Assembly (NCBI GenBank): GCA_027886185.1 | Contig: WOAB01000041.1 | Coordinates: forward strand, 248,001 to 312,000 | Reading direction: 5' to 3' | Source of the DNA: Rheum nobile | Taxonomy: Eukaryota > Streptophyta > Magnoliopsida > Caryophyllales > Polygonaceae | Length of the DNA: 64,000 bases | Part shown: positions 1 through 12,020 of the stretch, one piece after another | Position numbering within the stretch: position 1 is the stretch's first letter | How the letters are laid out: each line of letters opens with the position of its first letter | Notes under the pieces: generated by a model | What the model was told of the DNA's origin: nothing | Database searches by the model: none | What the model saw: the letters and a program-made list of their open reading frames with translations, nothing else | Translations under genes and position numbers: made by a program

Positions 1-252
1 CGCCTCAACAAGTGTTTACTTATTGAGGCGGGCCTCCGAAGCCCGCCTCAACAAGTTTCTCATTTTGGCGCCAAAGTGAGGGACTTGTTGGGGCGGGCTT
101 CGGAGGCCCGTCTCAATAAGGTCCTTTTAGAGGCGTAAAATTTCCGCCTCAAAAAGTGTCCCTACTTGTTGCAGCCCCCTTAGTTGAAGCGAACGGTGTT
201 CGCCTCAATAAGTGTCCAAAGGCCCGCCTCTATAAGTATTTTTCCACTAGTG
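1..252. mobile_element. CACTA (En/Spm-like) transposon end with subterminal repeats
   Basis: The element runs in from the left edge and ends with CACTAGTG at 245-252, which carries the TAGTG terminus expected of a CACTA transposon. Inside it a GC-rich unit of the type GCCTCAAtAAGTG recurs in both orientations (about 3-15, 47-58, 105-119, 148-160, 204-216). A GCGGGCCTCCGAAGCCCGC stretch near 27-45 recurs inverted near 94-111. Arrays of short direct and inverted subterminal repeats are the known binding sites of CACTA transposases. The other end and the 3-bp target duplication lie outside the window, so the class rests on the terminus and the repeats only. Confidence 0.7.
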
Positions 253-726
253 CCCTAATTAATCAAATAAGAATTTTTAGACCGGCATTCCATGAACACA
301 TTGAGGTAGTCACTATTCTCATATCCTTATAGGCATTTATCAAACAATTTGAATGTCACAAATTCTAAAACACTTAGTAATCACACATCAATGGACCACA
401 AACCCATAATTTCTTGAAATATGAAACTAAATCCAATATTGTGCAGTCCTGAAGAAATAGATATAGGCAAAGAGAAACTTAAAGTGTTCGAACAGAGTAA
501 TATAGTAGAAAACGGGTAAAATCGAAAGTTATGTTGATACTAGTCGCCTACTTAATAACGTACCTTAAGATCTTTTGAAAGTAAGAGAGGGCGAAAACCC
601 AGATGAGTCTGGGAAAGAAAAAGGTGTCGCTGTGAAGAGCGAATTTGAAGGTCTGGTCTTGGATTTGGAGGGCGGAGCTGAAATCGGTGCACTTGTAGAG
701 AACGAAGAAAAGAGAACCGTGCTTAA
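253..726. other. AT-rich spacer
   Basis: Nothing convincing is seen here. Reading frames on both strands at 565-766 overlap each other and run into the MITE at 727, so neither is called as a gene. Confidence 0.5.
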
Positions 727-1067
727 GACCTTGTGCAATGGGGGTTTCATATTTGGGGTTTCATAGTTACAATTTTATTTTGTTTATTTCCTTTACCTCA
801 TATAAAGGGTTGAGATTTAATCTTGCATTCAATTTAGTAATAAAATAAATATTTTAGTCTAAAATATTTATTTTATTACTAAATTGAATGCAAGATTAAA
901 TCTCAACCCTTTATAAAAGAGGAGGGACCCATTTACCTTGATGAAACTCTCTTTTGGGTTTCATATCATGAAACTCTCTTTTGGGTTTCATATCATGAAA
1001 CCCTCTCTCCTCTTAGTTCTATAAAAAATTCATTATTTTATTTATGAAACCACCATTGTGAATGCCC
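727..1067. mobile_element. PIF/Harbinger-like MITE
   Basis: A 341-bp element is bounded by TAA at 724-726 and 1068-1070. The right end reads inward as GGGCATTCACAATGGTGGTT and the left end as GACCTTGTGCAATGGGGGTT, so the terminal inverted repeats are diverged but alignable, both continuing into TTCATA. A 3-bp TWA duplication is usual for PIF/Harbinger elements. The interior holds a long perfect palindrome (801-915) and three copies of an ATGAAACyCTCT unit near 940-1015. It encodes no protein. Confidence 0.6.
801..915. repeat. perfect 56-bp inverted repeat with 3-nt loop
   Basis: Bases 801-856 and 860-915 are exact reverse complements separated by GTC. Transcribed from either strand this would form a 56-bp perfect hairpin. 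It lies inside the MITE at 727-1067. Confidence 0.95.
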
Positions 1068-1070
1068 TAA

Positions 1071-1745
1071 GGAGAGACATCAGGGATAATGTGATGGACT
1101 TGTTTGACTTTTGGATTTCCACAATAAAATGAATGTACACATTTAAAATATACAAAAATAAAATAGGATTTAATATATTATGGCTTTATTTCAAATAATT
1201 TTATTAAATCCTTTCACACGTTAGCAATAACTGAACCTTTAGTTATATAAAATAAGCTACAACCATTTATTAGATGCATATAGTACATATATTTTGTTAT
1301 TATGAATACGATACAATATTTCTAAACAAAAAAGATCCTCTAAAGTAAAGTCGTCATTTATTAAATTCTAATTTGATTTTGTTTATAGTGTATGATCAAT
1401 GGTTTCGATACATTTTAACATAATTAAATAAATTCATATAAAAAATCATGTGTTGATATATTGTTTAAATGAAATAATTTATTAATTTTGTAAGTATAGA
1501 CATAAGACATTGCATGACATGGATAACATGATAATTTACGAAAAACAAAAAGACTTGATTAAATACATCCAAACCAAGCGGGTCACAATTGCTAAGCATT
1601 CGTTGTTTCTTCATAAAAAAAAGTAATATTAACAATATTACAACCACAGTCTTAAAATCGATAGGCATCAAATTGTCATTACAAAACTAGATTCATCAAC
1701 AACAATCATAAAACAAAGCAAGCTCCCCAAAGACCCTTATAAACT
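1071..1745. other. AT-rich spacer
   Basis: No gene is seen. The last part is probably the 3' untranslated and downstream region of the minus-strand gene ending at 1746. Confidence 0.5.
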
Positions 1746-2297
1746 TCACGGACGGCAGTCAAACTCCAATGATGACTTCAGGAGCATTGCAACGTTAATG
1801 ACCGTGTCCAGCGATTGGTCATTCCACATCCATTCCCTTTGGATCTGCAAAATATGTACGTTATTGTTATATATAAGACTACATTATGTATATGACACCA
1901 CGAGCCTAACATCTACTTGGTGAAGTTTCATTTCACATGTCCTATAATCTATCCAATTATCGGGAGTGCTTTCATTCAATGCACGCAACCGGTCGATGAG
2001 TTTGCGTTGTTCGTCCCTGTACTTATAGTAATTGTGCTCACAGTTCTTGATAGACCTCATGTAAGTGGAATACGCATCATTATCCATTCTTTTCCCTAAA
2101 GTGTACACAAGAATATAACAAAAATCAGACCACAATAACCACCAATCAGTTTTATAAGTATATTTGATAGGGTTAGTAAACAAAGGTGTTTTATTATTAC
2201 CACGATCCTGATTCATGCCCCGTGCAGTTTGGAGCATATCCCACAGCTCGGCAAATGCGAGGACCGTGGGTCTGGACTCATCGTTGTTGTTAGCCAT
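1746..2297 (-). CDS. small three-exon gene of unknown function
   Basis: Three exons join cleanly: 2297-2201, 2095-1917 and 1844-1746. Both introns are GT..AG (2200-2096, 105 nt; 1916-1845). Phases agree: exon 1 ends after one codon base and exon 2 ends at a codon boundary. The product is 124 residues ending in a stop at 1746-1748. It starts MANNNDESRP, continues with FAELWDML and a highly charged, probably helical middle (YRDEQRKLIDRL), and ends with an aromatic and hydrophobic stretch (REWMWNDQSLDTV, then NVAMLLKSS). I recognise no domain, signal peptide or membrane segment. Because intron 1 is a multiple of three and has no stop, the unspliced frame is also open, which could give a longer isoform. 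It is the only multi-exon gene here without a visible lesion. Homology and expression are unknown. Confidence 0.6.
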
Positions 2298-4525
2298 TTG
2301 GTATGAACCTACATCATATCATGATCAACTCACAATCCAAAAGTCATTGAGTGAATTTGGTAGATTATAAAATGATGACGACTTTTAAACAGAAACAGTA
2401 CAAACATAGTGAAACAATGGAATTCATACGGATTAGGACACTATTAGTAAACCAAACCTAATAGACAACAGAATGATATGTGCACAATTACACATGTTTA
2501 AGTAATTGGAGATCTAATTCATCACCAATTCCTAAGTTACACCATTACTGAATTTAATGTTGTGCTGTGGAATCAAAATTCAATTGTTTTGATGGTCAGA
2601 GCACTGTGAATGAATTGTGCAATAAAACAAGAAAATACTATATTACTTGGAAAAAAACAAGAATGTTGCAATAGGTGTATAATTCATTGTCAGACAATGT
2701 ACCAAAAAAACCCTATAGATACAAATTCAATTGCCACTTCTAGGGGAACAACTACTTAAGTGGTTATAGTACTATATTCAACCTATTCAGTCTACTTGGA
2801 AAACTGGACTTCATTGTCTATAGTTAACAAACTCAAGAAGACAACCGGTGATGGATACAAATGTCAACGAAAGATACAAAAATTTTAAAAAAATGGAAAG
2901 GCAATTGTTAACAGTATGCTATAAAAACAAAATTGAGACGTGGGAGATGATTTAGAAACTATCCTTTACGAACACTTACGATGATTTAGAAACTATCCTA
3001 GTTGTCGTTTTCTTCTTCTGAAAAAAATCCTAGTGTGAAATTTACCCTCTTCCATATATATAGTAGTAATGGGAGGAGGATGACAGTTTAAAAGGTGATT
3101 AACAATGTAACCAACCAGTAGTGGTTGAACGGTTTACACTACAATTTTTTTTGGTTTAATCGTAAATGCCCTAATTGTGCAATTTTGGGAAACGGATAAC
3201 AGCCGATTTAGATATTTTGCAAAAACCCTAACCCTAAACCTTAAAATCGCAAAAGCCTAAACCCTAAACCCCAAACCCCTAAGCCCTAAAAAAATTAAAG
3301 TTAACGTTTTTTTAAGTGAAATGGATGGAGGGATATCCAGTGAAAAAATTAAAAACTAAGGGTTACCACACGAAACTGTCAAAACTTGAGGGAATTTCGC
3401 GAAAAACTCAGGGTTACCATGCGAAATTTCCGTTGTTTTTTTAACAAAGTTTTTTAGCCAACTTTTCAACTCTCTCTCTCTCTCTCTCTGCCACATCATC
3501 TAAAAAATTCTTTTACTTTTTTCAAAAATTCTTTTACTTTTTTTCCATACTTATACATTTAATGAAAAACATATATAAATCGATGTCTATGGATAGATAA
3601 AAATCAATTATGAGTATTGGATATATTTTTTAAAACAAACAAAATTAAATTTGAGCTGAAAATGACTAAAATAGCTGTAAAATCCAACTTTTTAGCTCAA
3701 ATGAGTTTTTTAATAGTTTCTTAGTAAGAAACCATATACAAGATTTTTTAGCAAAAGTACACAGTAGTTAAAAAACTTATTATATTTTAATGCTAAAAAA
3801 CCACCATTGTGGGTGGTCCTAACTTAAATACGTAGTATCAAGTTTCAAAGGTGTAATCAATTTAGATTTGATCAAATCCATAAAACGATCATTTTTCAAC
3901 AAAAATAAAATAATCTTCATCACTTATTTAATGGAACGTTTACTTTTAAAGGTTTGTCTATAACGTTATAAATGCATGCAACCAATTAAAACAGTTGACC
4001 TTATCTTGCATTGCATGTATTTCAAAAACCGAGAGTCCTTGAGTTTTGCAGGTTCACGTGAATTTGTACATATTCACGTGAATGAAGTACAGTGTGTACC
4101 TTATCTTCTAGCATGCAATGCTTTTCATTAAAATTGTTTTTTCTTTTATGAATTGCTATAGGCGTTTCTTTTTCTTGTATTTTTTTTATCTGGGCATGCA
4201 TAAACTCCATTTGAAATGCAATTTTGACTGACATTGGAACCCGAAGCCAAACTAAACTCCATTTGTTTGTATCTTGTTGTACAACTATATACTACATATC
4301 TATTTATAGCTATATATACTAAGTACTTTGTTAACTATTTATATTGTGTTTTCAAATATGTATTGAACAAAAAAGGAGCGTTAAAATGTGTACGTACTTA
4401 GGGTAAGTTTTATATGTCGTTGTTTTTTTCCTCCTTTTTTTTCATAAGAACTTCAAATATCATTACGTTTTTTATACTAATTAATATGTGATATCCTTTT
4501 TTTTGTGGGTTTCAAGAGCATCAAC
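2298..4525. other. intergenic, AT-rich; degenerate telomere-like stretch
   Basis: No coding region is supported. At about 3219-3290 a run of imperfect CCCTAAA units occurs, interrupted by other bases. It is too degenerate to be a telomere and could be a telo-box cluster or an old interstitial repeat. A short (TC)n lies at about 3472-3488. At about 3793-3820 the sequence ACCACCATTGTG with a trailing CCTAA matches the right end of the MITE at 727-1067, suggesting a second, related MITE end. Its left end is not clear. Confidence 0.4.
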
Positions 4526-4958
4526 ATGACTACACACTTTCAATTGGAGGAAAATGTTGAAGTCATAGGATCTGAAGAAGGATTGATCGGTTCTTATTAT
4601 TCTACAATAATAATTGAAGCTTCATCATTAGTAGAATTTTATCGTATTATATACGACAGATTATCGCGACTGCCTAGGCCGTCTTCAAGAAATCATATCT
4701 TTTGGATTATTACGCCCTATTCCTCCTATTAGAACTCGAGTTATGTATGATATAGGAGAGCATGTAGATCTATGGACAAGAGAGGGGTAGTGGTATGGTA
4801 CTATAATAAGATTTCATGATGTTGAAAGGTATGAAATTAATTTCTCTTATTTCAATTACAACAATGTTATTGTGAGTGGGCAGGATCTCATACTTCATCT
4901 TCATTGGAATGGGAACACATGGATACGTCCTAGAACTGATGTGATAAATATAGATTAG
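4526..4958 (+). pseudogene. Agenet (Tudor-like) domain protein, broken
   Basis: From ATG 4526 the frame reads through an Agenet-type first half: an ENVEVIGSEEG core, then GSYYSTIII. In this family that segment reads roughly VEV.SdeeGf.GSWf.a.Iv, and the fold binds methylated lysine or related marks on chromatin proteins. Near 4670-4685 the frame shifts: after that the matching frame gives SFGLLRPIPP, then DIGEHVDLW, a second Agenet repeat (WYGTIIRF), and a C-terminal W.RP motif ending at TAG 4956-4958. A TAG inside the second repeat (about 4787, between REG and WYG) is another lesion. Two tandem Agenet units with a frameshift and a nonsense codon make this a pseudogene or gene fragment. No introns were found. 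Confidence 0.7.
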
Positions 4959-5979
4959 AAAGCTATGGTTTGTATTTGACGACTTTGTTTGATGCTGTTT
5001 GTGATTACATAGATTTTATTTCAGTTGAAATTGTCATGTGTTAAAAGTGCAAAAGACTGTGTGTCTTTGTGTGTTTTCCCCGTTGTTTAAATAGACGTGT
5101 TTAAAGTTAAGCTAATTTGTGATAAATCCCGACTTCCATTCTTGTGAACTTGCTTTGCGTGGCGAGATACAACCACTTTATGATATTCTTTCAACTGGAA
5201 GCACGTTTCGTGTAGTGGACTGGTTACCAACCTTGCTGGGTTCACCATTGATTGTGTCGGCTTGCACAAACAAAAGTCAAGTATGGACAATCTGACTGAG
5301 AATCCATGGTTAGCTTGGTCTCGTTTGAAAATTAAGGCCCAATAATTGACCCAAAGAAAAAAAGGTGGATCGGGCTTGGCCCGACTGCTATTATCATGTG
5401 CTATTCACGTGTTGGATTTTTGGGGTTTAGCTCTCACCACCTCTCTTTTTCCTTCTTCTCTTCCATCCGCTGCTCTTTTTACTGTTCTTTCTTACACATC
5501 CAGACCTCAATATGCCTCTCTAAAATCGGGTATTCCCTTGTCACTTTCTCATGTCTTCACTTTTGTGTATTTCCATATACGATTACGTGGACTTTTTATT
5601 CAGGGACTTGATTATGCCGGTTCCATCCCGTTTTGCATTGAAGAACACAGGAACATACATGGATATCGTGTTGACCGTTTCGAGCGTGAGTGGAAGAAGG
5701 ATGCTCGTGAGGTATACAAGCGTTCTCAGAAAAGTCAAAAGGTGCCGAATTTAAATTTGTGTATGTCAATGATACATTAGAGCATTATGCCAACACATTT
5801 CGAGTAGAGTGAGAAGAAGTTTTTTTTCTTCATTTGATCGGATTTAGTATATTAACTAATCTGGTAAACAATTTGAAGTAAGATATTACTCATCATGTTA
5901 AGAATTACACATTTTGCCATTAACTCTTTGTATATGTAGCTATAAGTATATATAGGATCTAGTGATAAATCGATCCTTT
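4959..5979. other. spacer with unassigned reading frames
   Basis: An open stretch of about 145 codons on the plus strand (5346-5780) lacks an ATG at its start, has no recognisable domain and is polypyrimidine-rich around 5440-5520. It may be part of an untranslated leader or a broken gene. At about 5966-6024 an imperfect inverted repeat (TCGATCCTTTAGCAAAT against its near-complement) follows a CTAG at 5960-5963. This could be the 3' end of the minus-strand Helitron described next, but it is not GC-rich, so the assignment is weak. Confidence 0.3.
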
Positions 5980-6533
5980 AGCAAATCTATCTATGTAAAA
6001 ATCAAATTTGATAAAGGAATCGAGCCATCTCTAGAGCTCATATATAACATTTTTTTTGGTTTTTCAGAAGCACCATCATAGACATACATTTGGAGATAAT
6101 TCGGATTGTCTCTAGTAGGTAACAAATCAGAAATGAAGTGATAGATTTGTCATTCTGGCACCAAAGTGTATATACCATTCTTTGACTCTTTCTTAAACTT
6201 TCCACCAATCGAAGTGAAAGCAAAGAAATTGTTATATAGTCTAGCATATTTTCTATAATTTATCCCACGATCATCATCCTTCGTAAATAAATCAACAAGC
6301 TCCTATGGAGTTACATTTGTAGCAAGCCGAATTTCTCCATTAGAACAACAAAGTGTTGGAAATTCATATGCAAATTTCACTGCATTGCATTTCTTGCATG
6401 GTGTTGAACTCGGTAGCAAAATTGATGTTGTTGGCACATGTTTCATACCAAGTGCTGCAAAGACTGGTTCATACGAAAATGAAGCATATATTATGTGTAG
6501 TTTGCTGATGTGGAGAACAAAACTGTGTGGCAT
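5980..6533 (-). pseudogene. Helitron RepHel N-terminal fragment
   Basis: Read on the minus strand from about 6533, the frame gives CKKCNAVKF, CCSNGEIRL, then after an in-frame TAG it resumes with ELVDLFTKDD, YARLYNNFFAFTSIGGKF, GIYTLVPE, another stop (TGA), and QIYHFISDLLP with YLQMYVYD. This is the conserved region before the Helitron_like_N domain of plant Helitron proteins: a CxxC pair, CCxxGEVxL, YNNxFAFTSxG, GVYTFRVxGQIYH and LQLYxYD. At least two nonsense codons and loss of everything downstream show it is a remnant. It lies downstream of, and on the same strand as, the RPA70-like pseudogene at 7511-9853, the same order as in Helitron 2 at 35,139-62,358. Confidence 0.8.
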
Positions 6534-7510
6534 CCATCACGCAATCCAACAATAGCATAACATATTATTGTATATTCATCAACGTGCAACCTACAACATA
6601 TGACAAACACAATAAATGACATCAAGCGACACAAAAAAAAAGGACCATTGATCTGGAATTTATATCAAACAAATCTTATTTGAACAGATAAGAAAAAAGC
6701 AAGCACAAATTTTGGAGGAAATGACATATGTTAATGTAAAGCCTTTCTTAATTTTTTTACACTCATATATTGCGTAACAGTATACATAATCAAATTAGAC
6801 TACAACGAAATAGCAGCATAAATACATTATGTACTAAACAACTAACTGAAATTCCTCCACCCAAAGGCAGATCTCCGCCGCTCTTCGGATCATTGTAATA
6901 AGATTGAAATCAAAATTAAAATAAACATGTTAAAACTACAAGTAATTTAAACGAAATAAAAATTTAAAGCATATTCTATATAAATTTGCTAATAAAGAAC
7001 ATGGAGAACCGATTCTGCATGTGTATGAGTAAGAGCATAGGCATGAAGGAAAAAAGCATCTAGATTATGCATAACCATGATCTCAAATTCTGCAAAAAAT
7101 AATGTGTTAATTTAATACCTTTTTGCAAAAAAAAATAAGTAGTGATTCATATATATATATATATATATAACTTTAGCAAACATAATTACTACCCATGTAT
7201 AAACACAAAATCAGGGATACAACATTGGTCATAGTAATCCCATATCCGATACACATAAAAAAAGCTTTTTTAGCATCTTCAACCACACAAAACCACCTAC
7301 TACATACAAAAAGAACACCCAAAAGTAACTATAATATGATTCATTACAAAAAAAAAACACTGCTGCTTCATAGAGGAGCATGAACTTACACCATAATAAC
7401 ACTAAACCGTCTGAAAAGCTGCATATCACATATATATGATATGTTCATTTTCAGAAGGAGCGTTTCACCTACAGTCTAAACTGCATATATAGTTGCAGAG
7501 AGAACACATT
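6534..7510. other. AT-rich spacer between Helitron genes
   Basis: No further exon could be placed. A (TA)n microsatellite lies at about 7149-7169. Confidence 0.5.
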
Positions 7511-9853
7511 TTATACTACATCTTTCAGCATCCACCTTAAAGTCTTGTGATCCTTAAGCAAAGTTGCCACATGACACATCATCATTTCAATCTTCTTGTT
7601 ATGAAGTGTTGTGCTCAGTTTGTCTATAAACGAAGCACGCTCCTGTTACACAAGCATTTGCCACAATACAAACACAAAGGAAAAAGCTAAGAATGTGGAA
7701 GACAATGAGTTCACTCAAATAAGTATAGACAAGGTGAGCAAAAAAGATAAATATATGTTCTAGCAATAACACTTATAAAATGTTTAAGAGTTGCAAACCG
7801 TATAACTAATATACGTGCAAACAAATACGACAAAGTATATAGATGTTGGAGATTTAATCAAAGAACCTGAAGCAAAAAAAAATAAGCGTAAATTTATCTA
7901 CAACCAATTACCTCGTCATTCATAGAACATATCTCAGATGGTCTAAGTTTCAGCAGTTGTTTTGTAGTGCGAGTATGTGCAACTAACTTCAAGGTTCCAG
8001 TACCATCAGTAGTCGTGAAATAAAAAAACACCCTACACAAAGGTAATTATACAAGATGAATATATGGTTGGTCTAATCAAAGTAAGAAAGCATTACATTA
8101 TAGTTTCCTTACTTTGCTTTCGATAATGAATATTGTTGACATGAGTCACACACATAAGAAGTGTTGGGAGGAACATCACAACCCTTGCCACACCAATTAC
8201 AACTAATTGACATGCGTAAGCAATCGAAGGTAAAATCAGGAATATAGGCATTGATCTTAACCATACCATTGGAAGTTATGTCAGATGCCTACATATACAC
8301 CAACAAACAAATTATATTTTACAAAATACATAGATAATTGATTGTTATAATAATGTGAAGGGGAAAATAGCTAGTCAAAACCTTTATTCCTAGGGCATGT
8401 TCAATCATAACAATCGGGATACCAACTCATCCATTCTCCTTCTTGATAATAGTACTATCTCTTGCCAACACCAATGCTTTGTTCTCTTCAAACTTGAAAA
8501 CATTACAAGCAGTGGTGAATTGTAAGAAAGAATGTACCGATGCCGCTAGTTTCAAAAGGAACAACCATAAATACTATTGTCCATATATATGTACTTCTCT
8601 TAACTAAGTCATTAACAAACCTCTCCCTGACTATTTTATAGTGATCAACATCATTTTTTTTCTTTTAAAACCATTAATACCAAATCATCAATATGTATCT
8701 ACTATGAGCAATTGCTTATAGACTAAACTAGATCACAACAATCTTCTTATATTATATAACATTGAATAACACATACCATTTACGAAGCTCATTTGCCCTG
8801 ACCCCATCAGGGTTGATTACAATCTTGCTATGGTAGTTTGTAGACAATGAGAATTCTGTCCGAATAAAAATTTAGGAGCTAAAGTTAGTGAAATAAATAA
8901 AGCCAAAAAAAATGCAAATATATTTATGAAACGCAAAATGGTAGAAACATAGTATTTGAATACGAACCATTAAAAGTTGATGTCTTCAACCCATTAAGTA
9001 AAATAACAGAACCGCAAGGATCAGCACAATCAGGTTTGACAAAAGTAAATGCGAGTTGATTCCATGCAGAAATAAGTATAACCTCAGAATAGCTGAAACC
9101 AATTGCATATAAAAATGAACTTAGTTATAGCACACGAGAGAGAAAATATGCAACATATTTAACAAACTATACATGTCATCAGTAACGTGTCGCTCACATA
9201 GATCAGATAGATTAGATGAGAACCTATTTGCCACCTTCCGAGGTGGTGTGCAAAGGAGAACCACAACTATCATATCTAGAAGAAATAGGGGATAAAGTGA
9301 ATTATATAATATATTATGCTTCTATTTGTGTACATGAATGAAACATAATAATTACTTTTAACAAAAATGTACCAAATACTGCATTGTCGGGACTTGTTTC
9401 ACGAAGTATCTCAGAAATCCGAACAAACTCTTGCTTGAACTCAAATGATCATTCATGCGAATCAACTACTTTAACAAAAGAGGAACTATTGATATGGATC
9501 TGTTTTTCGTCTGAGAAGCGCTTATAATCTTCACCCACATGTGACACCACAACATTGCTAATGTCATAACATTGATCCTCCTTAATGATATCATCGAAAT
9601 AATAAACATTGTTACCAAACAGTGCGACTCTCATAGTAATGTCATGCAAAGGGAAAAAATGTAAGCAAACAAACATGGACTAAGCATTAGATAAAAATTG
9701 AAGTCAAACCTTTTCATCGACAAGATATAGACGTTGGAACTTCTGTTTTCCTGGCTTGTTAGAAAAAGTACGCTTATTGATCACCTTAATACGCACAACG
9801 TGATCCTTAGATTTTGTAATCATCGAGTCAAGATACACCTTTTTTGGACTCAT
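7511..9853 (-). pseudogene. RPA70-like ssDNA-binding protein, broken
   Basis: This resembles the large subunit of replication protein A, which binds single-stranded DNA through OB folds. Exons on the minus strand: 9853-9710, 9643-9373, 9275-9173, 9092-8968, 8855-8777, an unresolved part (about 8670-8376), 8288-8113, 8032-7912 and 7642-7511. Reading phases agree at the junctions checked. The first OB fold includes FQRLYLVDEK and RVALFGNN. The second includes LISAWNQ and IVINPDGVRANELRKW. The third has a zinc ribbon (CNWCGKGC ... CDSC) followed by FYFTTTDGTGTLKL and ends at TAA 7511. Lesions: the exon 2 acceptor reads GCAT instead of GCAG, a TGA replaces an expected Trp after DSHE (about 9448), and a second TGA lies near 8431 after KKENG. 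Plant Helitrons often carry RPA-like genes, and the helicase fragment downstream supports that origin. A captured host RPA1 gene is the alternative. Confidence 0.85.
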
Positions 9854-10650
9854 CCTACAAGAACACAATGCATGCATGATCACAAAAAAACATGAAATAA
9901 CACATGCTGAACAAAATTTGCATGCACATAATTAAACAAAACGTAGCATTTATTAAAAAAAAATAGTAGCATACACAACAACAAAAGTACACAAAACAAC
10001 AACATATCAAATAAAAACGAAGAAAAGGCCCATCAGAAAAAACAAAAACAAGCAGAACTCAAAGTTAACTCTGCATGCAGAACTCGGGAGGGGGGAGGTC
10101 GCACGAAATAAGGAAAAGAAAACAGAAAGGACATCCAACCAGAGAAGATAGATGCAGAAAATCAGTCAAAATGAAAAACAACAATATACAAAAAAAAACA
10201 CATGGATATTTAGCATACAAATACGGCAGGGCACATGCAAACTGAACATGCAACTTAGAATACTCTTAAAAAAGCATAAAAACTAGACCACATGACAATG
10301 CTTTAACGGGAAAAAAAAGGATCATCGGTACATGCAACACAAAACATAAAAAACAGATCGTAAAAGAAACCGAAAGCACACCCAATCATAGAAGAAAACA
10401 TTAAAACAATTTAAAAAACACCAGAAATCAAGACAAAGAGGAATGTTTAGAAAGAATAAAAGAAATTATAAAAAAGAACAACAAACCTGGAGAATGCTTT
10501 AACTGCAGGGAGAACCAGAAGTAGATCAAATTCAGAAAGAAAACAGTCGGAAACAAAAATAAATGCAGGAATTTGCTTATAAAAAAACAGTGAAGCACCA
10601 TTCAGTTGCCACGTGTAACCCACTACAAATAATGTACAATTAGATCATAA
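9854..10650. other. spacer upstream of RPA70-like pseudogene
   Basis: This is A-rich, low-complexity sequence without supported coding regions. It may be leader or intron of the minus-strand RPA-like transcript. Confidence 0.4.
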
Positions 10651-11004
10651 GTAAAAACCAATAGGAAAAAAATTAGCATCGGTTAGAAAATCAAAGAACA
10701 AGAAAGCCATATTTAAATAACACAAGCCCCTTTAGAAAAAAGGCCCATTAGCCAGAAAAAACCCAGTAGCAAAAACCAATAGGAAAAAAATTTAGCATCG
10801 GTCAGAAAATCACATAACAAGAAAGCCATATTTAAATAACAGAAGTCCATTTAGAAAAAATGCCCATTATGGAGAAAAGGCCAAATAGCAAAAATCAATA
10901 GGAAAAAAATAGCATCGGTCAGAAAATCAAAGTACAAAAATGATATTTAAATAACAAAAGCCCATTTTTAGAAAAAAGGCCCAATAGCCAGAAAAGACCA
11001 AGTA
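10651..11004. repeat. tandem repeat, three copies of about 118 bp
   Basis: Copies at 10651-10768, 10769-10887 and 10888-11004 each start near AAAAACCAATAGGAAAAAAA and include AGCATCGGT, CATATTTAAATAAC and AGAAAAAAGGCCCA-like segments. Copies differ by scattered substitutions and small indels. Confidence 0.9.
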
Positions 11005-12020
11005 GCAACACATTAAATTGACTGAAGGTGGCAGCATGAAGACTGAATCGATAGTTATACAAGATCAAGATTAAAGACACGAAAAATTCATCGGTCATGC
11101 AGATTACATCACCTGACTCTATCACAATTCTCTGAATTTCAAAACCATCTAACTGGTTTAGCATCTTTATCACTGTTCTCTGAATTTCACAACATGCAAA
11201 GAAAATCGATAAGATAATCTATAGAAAATAATGTAACATAAAAGATTATAAGCATTCACAAAAGTGTAAATGAACGCTAAATAATACACGTATTAATGTA
11301 GACTAATGACATATATAAAATAATGAAAATATTTGCTATAAGATTTTTAATTTCCTATCATTGCAATGAACTATAATGAAGTCACAATCTTGACTTGGAA
11401 TAGAATTACCTTCAAATGAGCTACAGCTAACAATACTATATTGCACACCATCTAGAAAAAGACATTCACAACCTCTCCCATGTATGCAGCTTACATAATA
11501 AACAAACAAACAAACAGTTAGTACTAGTCTGTCTACCATAATATATAAGGTTAGAAGAATGTCATCCATCAGACAAAATTGCAGCAATCAAACGACATAA
11601 ATTGTCAAGCATTCGATGCAAACAAACCAGAAAAAGAAGATTGAAAAGGCCCAGTATCAAAACATTAAATTGACTAAAGCTGACACCATGAAGATTGAAC
11701 TGATAGTTATGCAGATTACATCACTTGACTCAAAAGGTGAAGAATCTTGGGAATCGATCTCTATAGTATGAGGCCGTCCCCACCATAGGTGCTATCATAA
11801 CACCTTGAAAGACTACACATGCTCGCATTAGCTTCTGACCTTATCTGAAACTTATTAAGCCAATAGTAAGGCCCCAACAGTTGTCAATGCACCTGACATT
11901 GTAATAGACAAACTCCACGTAGTCAGATTAGAAGAAAGTCATCCATCATACAAAATTGCAGCAGTCAAAGGACACAAATAGTCAAGGATTTGATGTAAAC
12001 AAACTAGAAAAAGAAGATTG
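11005..12020. repeat. diverged dispersed duplications
   Basis: The segment near 11005-11115 (CATTAAATTGACTGAAGG ... ATGAAGACTGAA) recurs diverged near 11660-11730. CAAATGACATAAATTGTCAAGCATT-like and AAACCAGAAAAAGAAGATTG segments also recur and lead into the array that follows. No gene is supported. Confidence 0.5.

Noticed and set aside
3219..3290. Telomere-like CCCTAAA run
   Set aside because: Too degenerate and short for a telomere or a clean interstitial array.
5346..5780. 145-codon open stretch on the plus strand
   Set aside because: No ATG at the start, polypyrimidine-rich first half, no recognised motif and no splice structure that joins it to neighbours.
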